The position numbers and the translations under genes were made by a program. Positions 12,384 through 18,525 of a stretch of DNA of 18,525 bases are shown in pieces. The stretch's first letter is position 1, and each line of letters opens with the position of its first letter. This stretch comes from CAZTGZ01 sp044339595 (GTDB taxonomy: Bacteria > Bacteroidota > Bacteroidia > NS11-12g > UBA9320). A model generated the notes under the pieces. It was given only the letters and a program-made list of their open reading frames with translations, did no database searches and was not told the origin of the DNA. The DNA is taken from positions 1 to 18,525 of the forward strand of contig JBIIVF010000038.1 in assembly GCA_044339595.1 (NCBI GenBank). Direction: 5' to 3'.

Positions 12384-14432
12384 ATGGAAAATAATCCGGA
12401 AAAACTGCGCATTGACGCGCTGACAAAGGAGTTAAAGGAGCACAATTACCGCTATTATGTATTGGCGGATCCCCTCATCTCTGATCGCGAATTTGATGCA
12501 AAATTGCAGGAATTGAGCCACCTGGAAAGTGCCCACCCCGAATGGAGACATGCAGACAGTCCGACCGGTGCAGTAGGAGCAGACATCACTAAGCAATTCG
12601 AAACGATCAAGCACGATGCTCCCATGCTTTCCTTGGGAAACACCTACAGCGAATCAGAATTATTTGAATTTGACCAAAGAATCCGAAAAGAGCTGGGAGA
12701 TGATTTTGAATATACCTGTGAATTAAAAATTGATGGATTTGCGATTGGCATTGTGTATGAAAACGGAAAACTGTTGCGTGCATTAACCCGGGGAGATGGG
12801 GTGCAGGGCGATGATGTTACCGTAAACGTAAAAACCATTCATTCGCTGCCCCAACAATTGAAAGGCGATTTTCCCGAACGTTTTGAAGTACGCGGTGAAA
12901 TATTTATGCATCGCAAGGCTTTTGAGAAACTCAATTTGCAGCGCGAAGAAGATGGTTTACCTGTTTTTGCCAATCCCAGAAATTGTGCTGCCGGTACTAT
13001 TAAAATGCAGGAAAGTGCAGAAGTGGCCAAACGTCCGTTAGACATGCTTTTATACCAGCTCGTGGCCGATGAGCGTGTGTTTACCGGTCACTTTGAAAAC
13101 CTGAAGAAAGCAGAATCATGGGGATTGCCGGTGTCTGAATACATGCAAAAATGCCCCTCTTTTGAAGCCGTGATGGCCTATATCCATCTGTGGGATAAAA
13201 AACGCAAAACGCTGAGTTTTGATATCGACGGCGTGGTGATAAAGGTGAATGACCTGGCACTGCAGAAGGATTTGGGCAGTACGGCTAAATCACCCAGATG
13301 GGCCATTGCCTATAAATTTGAAACAGAACGGGCAGAAACCCGTTTTCTGAGTTTAGACTATCAGGTTGGAAGAACCGGTGCCATTACGCCTGTGGCCAAT
13401 TTAGAGCCGGTTTTGTTGTTGGGAACTACGGTGAAAAGAGCGTCGGTGCACAATGAAGATATCATCCGCGAACTGGACATCAGAATTGGTGACTATGTGT
13501 ACGTAGAAAAAGGAGGAGAAATTATTCCCAAAATTGTGGGTGTAAACCTGAATCGGAGGGCTGAAGATGCAACCATCATTGAGTTTATTCGGCATTGTCC
13601 TGCTTGTGGAAGTCCCTTGTTGCGACAAGAAGGAGAAGCGGCCTGGTATTGTCCGAATGTCGAAAACTGTGCTCCCCAGATCAAAGGGAAAATCGAACAT
13701 TTTATTGGCAGAAAGGCCATGAATATCGATAGTTTGGGAGAAGGAAAGGTGGAAATACTCTTTGATCAGGAATTGGTCAGAACTCCGGCTGATTTGTATA
13801 AACTCACCCCGGAAATGCTGCTTGGATTGTCCAAAACCATCAAAGACCCGGAAACCGGAAAAGAAAAAGTAATCCGATTCAGAGAAAAGACGGTTGAAAA
13901 TATCATGGCGGGTTTAGAACTGTCGTTGCAGACACCCTTTGAAAGGGTATTGTTTGCCCTCGGAATTCGGTATGTCGGAGAAACGGTGGCCAAAAAATTG
14001 GCTCGTTTTTTTGGAGATATGGATACCCTCATGTATGCCAATGAAGCACAATTACTCGAAGTCGATGAAATTGGCGAGCGCATTGCAGCTTCTCTATTGA
14101 CCTATTTTGCAGATCCCAAAAACAGGGAGTTAATCGAAGCATTCAAACAATCCGGTCTCAAAATGAAAGCAGAGGTGATAGAAAAGAATGTGCTTTCTCA
14201 AAAGTTGGCAGGCATGAAAATTTTGGTGAGCGGTGTATTTGAACAGTTTAGTCGCGATCAGATTAAGGAAGTGATCGAAAGTCACGGTGGTGAGAATGTG
14301 TCATCGGTTTCTGCCAAAACCAATTTGATTATTGCAGGACAAAACATGGGCCCTGCAAAGCTCGAAAAAGCAGAAAAGCTAGGAATTAAAATCATGAATG
14401 AAGAGGATTTCTTACATTTGATCTCGAATTGA
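12384..14432 (+). CDS. ligA: NAD-dependent DNA ligase LigA
   Basis: A full-length 682-residue LigA, which seals nicks in replication and repair using NAD as adenylate donor. Domains in order: Ia NAD-binding region (HNYRYYVLADPLISDREFD, residues 20-38), adenylation domain with the catalytic lysine in CELKIDGFAIG (K115) and downstream VRGEIFMH and SFDIDGVVIKVN, then an OB fold (YQVGRTGAITPVANLEPV). A four-cysteine zinc site follows (C405, C408, C423, C429), then helix-hairpin-helix repeats (FALGIRYVGETVAKKLA, DEIGERIAASL) and a C-terminal BRCT domain (about 610-682, LAGMKILVSGVFEQFSRD). All key residues are present. The ATG at 12384 is 13 bp behind the predicted transcript start. The stop codon overlaps the next gene's TTG start, so the DUF6913 gene and dapA are likely co-transcribed. 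Confidence 0.98.
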   Translation: MENNPEKLRIDALTKELKEHNYRYYVLADPLISDREFDAKLQELSHLESAHPEWRHADSPTGAVGADITKQFETIKHDAPMLSLGNTYSESELFEFDQRIRKELGDDFEYTCELKIDGFAIGIVYENGKLLRALTRGDGVQGDDVTVNVKTIHSLPQQLKGDFPERFEVRGEIFMHRKAFEKLNLQREEDGLPVFANPRNCAAGTIKMQESAEVAKRPLDMLLYQLVADERVFTGHFENLKKAESWGLPVSEYMQKCPSFEAVMAYIHLWDKKRKTLSFDIDGVVIKVNDLALQKDLGSTAKSPRWAIAYKFETERAETRFLSLDYQVGRTGAITPVANLEPVLLLGTTVKRASVHNEDIIRELDIRIGDYVYVEKGGEIIPKIVGVNLNRRAEDATIIEFIRHCPACGSPLLRQEGEAAWYCPNVENCAPQIKGKIEHFIGRKAMNIDSLGEGKVEILFDQELVRTPADLYKLTPEMLLGLSKTIKDPETGKEKVIRFREKTVENIMAGLELSLQTPFERVLFALGIRYVGETVAKKLARFFGDMDTLMYANEAQLLEVDEIGERIAASLLTYFADPKNRELIEAFKQSGLKMKAEVIEKNVLSQKLAGMKILVSGVFEQFSRDQIKEVIESHGGENVSSVSAKTNLIIAGQNMGPAKLEKAEKLGIKIMNEEDFLHLISN

Positions 14433-14974
14433 AAAAACGACTCACAGAAAGGATTATCACCCGGTTTGGAAAATATTTTCTTGCCAGAAATGCCGCGTTG
14501 AATAAAATCGATCGTGAGTTTATCCCATTTAGCCATGCCAAGAAAATTGGGATTGTTTATAACGCGCTGAACAAAGAGGAGGCTGATCTGGTATTGAAAT
14601 TTGCGGGCTTGCTCGAAAATAAGGGCAAAGTGGTCAATACGTTGGGGTATCTTAATCGCAAGCAGCTGGATGGAGAATTTACCCCGAATTACCGTAATGA
14701 CTTTTTCTGCAACAAAGATCTCACCACCATGCGTTTGCCGAAGGAAATATCTGTAAAGCGATTTATTTCCGAACCCTTTGATTATTTGATGAATTTGTAT
14801 GTTCAGGATGATTTTGCCTTGATCGGCATTTCTGCTTTGAGCAAAGCTAAATTCAGAATAGGCCAATACAGAAAAGAATATATCGAGTGTTTTGATTTGA
14901 TGCTAAAACCCAAAGAGGACGGGCTGAAAGATCTGCTCGATGAGATTAAATATTATGTTAAAATAAATGATTGA
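14429..14974 (+). CDS. DUF6913-family protein of unknown function
   Basis: A 181-residue soluble protein. It starts with TTG at 14429, the T and TG overlapping the ligA stop (TTGA, 4-bp overlap); no in-frame ATG is available before about residue 100, so TTG is the only sensible start. Features: a basic N-terminal helix (KKRLTERIITRFGKYFLARN), IGIVYNALNKEEADLVLKFA, then VNTLGYLNRKQL, a central DFFCNKDL, RFISEPFDYLMNLYV and a C-terminal FRIGQYRKEYIECFDLMLKP. These match the DUF6913 pattern of Bacteroidota as I recall it; no biochemical function is known. No signal peptide or membrane helix is present. It overlaps dapA by 8 bp, so it is translationally coupled at both ends. Whether it has any link with ligation or lysine synthesis is unknown. 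Confidence 0.8.
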   Translation: MKKRLTERIITRFGKYFLARNAALNKIDREFIPFSHAKKIGIVYNALNKEEADLVLKFAGLLENKGKVVNTLGYLNRKQLDGEFTPNYRNDFFCNKDLTTMRLPKEISVKRFISEPFDYLMNLYVQDDFALIGISALSKAKFRIGQYRKEYIECFDLMLKPKEDGLKDLLDEIKYYVKIND

Positions 14975-15854
14975 CAAGAGATTTAAAGGCCTTGGGGTGG
15001 CCATGGTAACCCCATTTACACCGGCAGGAGAAGTAGATTTTGCCGGATTGAGAAAATTAATCCAACATCTGATCAATGGGGGAGTAGACTATTTGGTGGT
15101 GATGGGCACCACAGGAGAAAATCCGACCCTAACTGAATATGAACAACGCGGAATTCTGGATACAGTATTGGAAGAAAACAACGGGAAACTGCCGGTAGTT
15201 TTTGGTATGGGAGGAAATTATACCGCCGCACTGACCCATCGCATTGCTACATACAACCTCAAAGGGGTGAGCGCTTTATTGAGTGCCAGTCCTTATTACA
15301 ATAAGCCCAATCAAAACGGCATCCTCAATCATTATGATGCCGTTGTTTCGGTATCTGAATTGCCGGTGATTATTTATAATGTTCCGGGACGGACTGGTTC
15401 TAATATTTCGGCAGAAACCACTTTAAAGCTTGCTGAGTTGCCCGGTATCATCGGCACCAAAGAAGCATCCGGTAATTTCGCCCAGTGCATGGAAATCCTC
15501 AAACATCGCCCGGATGATTTTCTGGTCATTTCCGGAGATGATTCTTATACATTACCTTTTATCAGTTTGGGTATGGATGGTGTTATTTCCGTGATTGGGA
15601 ATGCCTATCCAACCGAATTTTCAGATTTGGTGAACAAGGCCCTTGCCGATGATTTTGAAGGCGCCCGCATCGGACATTATGCATTGTTAGATCTGATGAA
15701 TACTATTTTTGAAGATGGAAGTCCGGGTGGGATTAAGGTCATATTGAATGAATTAGGAATATGTGGACCTACCTTGCGGGCACCACTTTATCCACCCTCT
15801 GATAAAGTTATTGGACACCTCAGAATGCAGATGGATAGCCTGAAACAAGGCTGA
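14967..15854 (+). CDS. dapA: 4-hydroxy-tetrahydrodipicolinate synthase DapA
   Basis: A complete 295-residue TIM-barrel enzyme that condenses pyruvate with aspartate semialdehyde, the first committed step to lysine and meso-diaminopimelate. The signature residues are present: GTTGENPTL (T48, T49), the SASPYYNKPNQ loop (Y110), IIYNVPGRTG with the catalytic tyrosine Y137 and R142, and IIGTKEASGN with the Schiff-base lysine K165. VISGDD and GVISVIGNAYP complete the barrel. The start overlaps the DUF6913 gene by 8 bp. Close relatives (N-acetylneuraminate lyase) differ around the GTTGE and PGRT motifs, so the dapA call is firm. No clear terminator follows in the 144-bp gap. Confidence 0.96.
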   Translation: MIDKRFKGLGVAMVTPFTPAGEVDFAGLRKLIQHLINGGVDYLVVMGTTGENPTLTEYEQRGILDTVLEENNGKLPVVFGMGGNYTAALTHRIATYNLKGVSALLSASPYYNKPNQNGILNHYDAVVSVSELPVIIYNVPGRTGSNISAETTLKLAELPGIIGTKEASGNFAQCMEILKHRPDDFLVISGDDSYTLPFISLGMDGVISVIGNAYPTEFSDLVNKALADDFEGARIGHYALLDLMNTIFEDGSPGGIKVILNELGICGPTLRAPLYPPSDKVIGHLRMQMDSLKQG

Positions 15855-15886
15855 ATGATGGCAGTTCCCCTCAGTTGGTGCAAAAC

Positions 15887-15921
15887 TTTGACGTTTAAGT
15901 GATCTGTGTTTCATAACTTTG
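15887..15921 (+). promoter_or_regulatory. Promoter candidate for the PorP-SPOR gene
   Basis: TTTG (15887-15890) and TAACTTTG (15914-15921, exact match to TAnnTTTG) are separated by 23 nt, longer than the usual 19-21. The predicted start near 15925 would give a leader of about 75 nt that contains the hairpin at 15946-15968. The -7 box is good; the -33 assignment is uncertain. Confidence 0.35.
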
Positions 15922-15945
15922 AGTAATAATGTGGGTGTGACCTTG

Positions 15946-15968
15946 CGTTCCAATCGAGGATTGGGACG
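15946..15968 (+). other. Strong hairpin in the leader of the PorP-SPOR gene
   Basis: Arms CGTTCCAATC and GATTGGGACG form a 10-bp stem (nine Watson-Crick pairs and one G-T wobble) around a GAG loop. It lies 31-53 bp upstream of the ATG at 15999. No T-run follows, so it is not a standard terminator. It could stabilise or regulate the leader RNA or be a protein-binding dyad. Confidence 0.6.
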
Positions 15969-15998
15969 TGGCGTCGTATCTCTAAAATTTACCCAAGT

Positions 15999-17432
15999 AT
16001 GCACAAAATTAGACTCATCATTCTGGCATGTACGGCTTATGTATCAGCCCATGCACAGCAAGTTCCGTTGTATTCGCAATTTGTGAACAACCAATTTGCT
16101 TTAAATCCGGCGTACACAGCCGATGCAGGTCATCAAGATTTTTATCTGGGAGCGAGGAGGCAATGGACTCAAGTCAGAAGCGCCGTAGAAACCAAATATC
16201 TGACGGCTCAATCTTTTATCTCCAATGGAAAGGCCGGTTTTGGGGTAGTATTTGTCAATGACCAAAGCGAATTCACCCGTAAAAACTCTTTGATGGCCAC
16301 CTATCGATTTAAAGTGGCTTTCAGTGAAACCAATTACCTGAATTTCGGACTATCTGCCGGTGCCTGGGACAACAATTTCGACCAAAGCAAAATTTATACA
16401 GTAGATCCGGCCGATCCCATTTATCAGTTGATGTCGGCGCGCGGTGGCATGGCCTTTACAAGCAATGCCGGGGTGTTGTATCGCAACGCTGGTTTGCATT
16501 TGGGGGTATCGGTTCCTAATCTGATGCAAAGCAAAACTTCTTATGGAGACAATTATGTAAACGTGTTTGACTTTCAGGAGACACGGCATATTGTACTGAA
16601 TGCCCAATATGATTTAAAAGCCAGCGATAACTTTACGGTATCTCCTTTTGTTTGGATTAAGGATGCCGGGGCTATGTTAGATGGTCAGACAGATTTTGGT
16701 GTTACGGCGAACTACCGCGATGCCATCTGGCTATCTGCAGCCTATCGTCAGCATTATTCAGTAAGCAGTCAGGTTGGGATGCGCGTGGGTGAACGATTTA
16801 CCGTGGCGTATGCGTATGATGCCCCCATCGGAACCTATTCAAAAGCTTTAGGTGGATCCCATGAAATGTTGGTGGGATGGAGAATTGGTAAGTCAACAAC
16901 TCCTGCTGTAGAACCAAAGAAAATAGAACAACCGGCGGTAGATCTGGCAAGTAAAGAATTGGTTGAAAAGCAGAACCTAGAGATCAACGATCTAAGGTTT
17001 ATGGTAGAAAACCTTAAAGAGCGACAAAAATCCATGGAAACTGACCTGGAAGCAGCTAAAAAGGCAAGTTCAACACCACCGGAATCGAAATTCCCCCCGA
17101 GAGAAGAAACACCCAAGCCCGAACCGGTAAAACCGACCACTCCGGTAACCCCTCCGTCCAAGCCGGTTGAAACAGAAACCCCTGAGGTAAATCCATCTGA
17201 TGAATTTGGTGAATTCTTAATGATCACCGGTGCCTTCAGAGATCAAAGCAATGCAACCAAACTTATCAAGTATTTAAGCACCAAGGGTAAAACCGGTACT
17301 TATTATTATGATGACAAATCAAAACTGCATTATGTCTATATCGGCAAATACAACAGCAAATCAAAGGCGCAAGAAGTCAAAGAAAAGCTGGCAGCTGAAG
17401 GAATTGAAGTTTGGGCTAAAAAAATCAAGTAA
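15999..17432 (+). CDS. PorP/SprF-family outer-membrane protein with C-terminal SPOR-like domain
   Basis: A 477-residue protein. The signal peptide is cut near HAQ/QVPLYSQF. Residues about 21-300 are a PorP/SprF-type domain: the hallmark PLYSQFVNNQFALNPAYTAD, GARRQWTQV, FISNGKAGFGVVFVNDQ, YLNFGLSAGAW and further barrel strands ending HEMLVGWRIGK. Members sit in the outer membrane and work with T9SS, several of them together with a large secreted cargo encoded next door. Unlike plain PorP/SprF proteins (about 300-340 residues) this one continues with a predicted coiled coil (about 315-355, LEINDLRFMVENLKERQKSM), a Pro/Glu/Thr linker (about 357-400) and a 74-residue SPOR-like domain (404-477: FLMITGAFRDQSNATKLIK, YYYDDKSKLHYVYIGKYNS, AQEVKEKLAAEGIEVW). 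SPOR domains usually bind denuded septal peptidoglycan, so the tail may tie the barrel to the cell wall. It begins 144 bp behind dapA, and the beta-helix gene follows after 4 bp. Confidence 0.85.
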   Translation: MHKIRLIILACTAYVSAHAQQVPLYSQFVNNQFALNPAYTADAGHQDFYLGARRQWTQVRSAVETKYLTAQSFISNGKAGFGVVFVNDQSEFTRKNSLMATYRFKVAFSETNYLNFGLSAGAWDNNFDQSKIYTVDPADPIYQLMSARGGMAFTSNAGVLYRNAGLHLGVSVPNLMQSKTSYGDNYVNVFDFQETRHIVLNAQYDLKASDNFTVSPFVWIKDAGAMLDGQTDFGVTANYRDAIWLSAAYRQHYSVSSQVGMRVGERFTVAYAYDAPIGTYSKALGGSHEMLVGWRIGKSTTPAVEPKKIEQPAVDLASKELVEKQNLEINDLRFMVENLKERQKSMETDLEAAKKASSTPPESKFPPREETPKPEPVKPTTPVTPPSKPVETETPEVNPSDEFGEFLMITGAFRDQSNATKLIKYLSTKGKTGTYYYDDKSKLHYVYIGKYNSKSKAQEVKEKLAAEGIEVWAKKIK

Positions 17433-17436
17433 TCAC

Positions 17437-18525
17437 ATGAAAAAGCTAATATTTACCATATTTACAGTTTGCCTGGGCGCATTGACTTCGCAGGCCACCA
17501 TTTATTATGTAGATGCAATTCAGGGTAGCGATACCAGCAATGGTCTGTATGCCAATCCCCTGACTTCACCCGATGGCCCCGTTCAAACCATCAATCAGGC
17601 CATTTCCCTGGCCGTGGATGGCGATACCATCATGGTGGCTGCCGGATTATATATTGAGCAGATTACCGTCGATAAATCACTTGTTTTATTGGGTGCACAA
17701 TACGGACTGAAACCTTCAAGCACCTCCAGAGGCAGCGAAACTATTTTATCCCCGCAAACGGTCGATATTTCAAGAGGAATCGGTACCAATAACGTGCAAA
17801 TCAGAGTGATTGCCCGAAATGTAGAAATCAACGGATTCACCCTCGATGGGAACAATCAACTCATCACAAGCGGTGAAAATGTAAATGGGGTGGATGTGGA
17901 AATCGCTTATGGCATCACGTTCGAAGATGCCATCGACAGTGTCAACATCAGCAACAATATTTTGCTCAACTACTTTGAATGTTTTATCTATGGTTTGGGC
18001 AATGGAACCGTTACCGGGGGACATCAAATTGTAGACAATTATCTTGAGAATTCAGGATTTCTGGGCTTACAACTCGAAAAGGATATGTATGCGTTGGTGT
18101 CTGACAATATCATGTCTGCCGTGCCCCGAGGACTGATTGTGAAGGATTTTAACCTGAGCTCCACCAGCACACTTGATATCAGAAACAATGAGTTTGAATC
18201 GGCCTTGCTGGGTGTTGAACTGACTGACTTGAGTAACGGAGGGGAATTTGTGCTGCAATCAAACACATTTGAATCTGCCAATGTGGATGCCTCCTATATG
18301 GGCGTTTATTTACACACATCAGAGGAAAATGTCTCTTATCAGATTTCAGGTAACGTAATGAAAGGCGGAAACAACGGATATTTTATCAATGATGTTAAAC
18401 AAAGGCATTTAAGGATTGTAGGCGACAGCATTGCAGAGGCCAAATATGCTATTGTTTACAACAATCAACTGGTGGGTGCAAGAAGTGATACCCTTAACTT
18501 AGATGGCGTAAGAATTGCCAACTCA
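17437..18525 (+). CDS. Secreted right-handed parallel beta-helix protein (3' end outside window)
   Basis: An open frame of 363 codons runs from ATG 17437 to the window edge. The N-terminus is a signal peptide (MKKLIFTIFTVCLGALTSQA, cut near QA/T). The mature part starts with IYYVDAIQGSDTSNGLYANP and VQTINQAISLAVDGDTIMV, the usual opening of pectate-lyase-like parallel beta-helix proteins, then VDKSLVLLGAQYG and many short strand turns with Asn ladders (SVNISNNILLN, HQIVDNYLENSG, ALVSDNIMSA, TLDIRNNEFES, FVLQSNTFESA, SYQISGNVMKGG). I see no catalytic motif of a polysaccharide lyase in this part; adhesins and surface repeats use the same fold. The 4-bp gap to the PorP/SprF-type gene suggests one transcript and a cargo/partner pair of the T9SS. 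This predicts a C-terminal sorting domain beyond the window. Confidence 0.85.
   Translation, partial: MKKLIFTIFTVCLGALTSQATIYYVDAIQGSDTSNGLYANPLTSPDGPVQTINQAISLAVDGDTIMVAAGLYIEQITVDKSLVLLGAQYGLKPSSTSRGSETILSPQTVDISRGIGTNNVQIRVIARNVEINGFTLDGNNQLITSGENVNGVDVEIAYGITFEDAIDSVNISNNILLNYFECFIYGLGNGTVTGGHQIVDNYLENSGFLGLQLEKDMYALVSDNIMSAVPRGLIVKDFNLSSTSTLDIRNNEFESALLGVELTDLSNGGEFVLQSNTFESANVDASYMGVYLHTSEENVSYQISGNVMKGGNNGYFINDVKQRHLRIVGDSIAEAKYAIVYNNQLVGARSDTLNLDGVRIANS

Noticed and set aside
14200..14432. LigA BRCT domain with SGVFEQFSRD in place of the textbook TGTL motif
   Set aside because: As I recall, LigA of many Bacteroidota has the same SGVF form, so it is a lineage feature and not a defect. 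The zinc spacing (C-x5-C at the second pair) is likewise usual there.
14282..14866. Long minus-strand open frame (194 codons) opposite the end of ligA and the DUF6913 gene
   Set aside because: It lies antisense to two well-supported genes, shows no family character, and its length reflects codon bias of the plus-strand genes.
16835..17227. Minus-strand frame (130 codons) rich in Gly, Ser and Val
   Set aside because: It is the antisense of the Pro/Glu/Thr linker of the PorP-SPOR gene; the low complexity is a mirror of that linker.

Overview
The window comes from a member of the Bacteroidota. The evidence is a secreted protein with a type IX secretion (T9SS) C-terminal sorting domain, a PorP/SprF-type outer-membrane protein, several families common in this phylum (DUF2490, DUF6913, PepSY-like), AT-rich spacers without clear Shine-Dalgarno sites, and promoter candidates of the Bacteroidetes TTTG-(19)-TAnnTTTG type. 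I cannot name a genus. I found no rRNA, tRNA, CRISPR array, insertion sequence or prophage gene.

Layout. Every gene left of about 12.3 kb is on the minus strand and every gene to the right is on the plus strand, diverging from one spacer (12281-12383). Read in transcription order, the left half starts with a three-gene cluster: a Wzi/RemB-like outer-membrane barrel protein, a GT2 glycosyltransferase and an unrecognised conserved protein (12280 to 9104). Then come a MarR-family regulator (8973-8524), a 999-residue SNF2-type ATPase (8406-5407) preceded by heptanucleotide repeats, a T9SS-sorted secreted protein with its own promoter candidate and a clear terminator (5343-4521), a zinc-free quinone-oxidoreductase-like MDR enzyme (4395-3436), a probable small gene remnant (3381-3208), and an atypical SDR with a DUF2867 tail (3027-1561). 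The left end is an overlapping trio: a minimal MscS channel, a PepSY-like secreted protein and a DUF2490 protein cut by the window edge.

The right half starts with ligA (NAD-dependent DNA ligase), which overlaps a DUF6913 gene by 4 bp (TTG start), which in turn overlaps dapA (lysine/meso-DAP synthesis) by 8 bp. After a 144-bp spacer with a strong hairpin comes a PorP/SprF-family protein carrying an unusual coiled coil, a proline-rich linker and a SPOR-like C-terminal domain. Only 4 bp after it starts a secreted parallel beta-helix protein that runs off the window.

Most of the window is ordinary chromosome: DNA maintenance, amino-acid synthesis and cell-envelope genes. The parts most worth a second look are the PorP-SPOR fusion paired with a beta-helix exoprotein (a likely T9SS cargo/partner pair) and the heptad repeats whose sequence is complementary to the SNF2 start-codon region.
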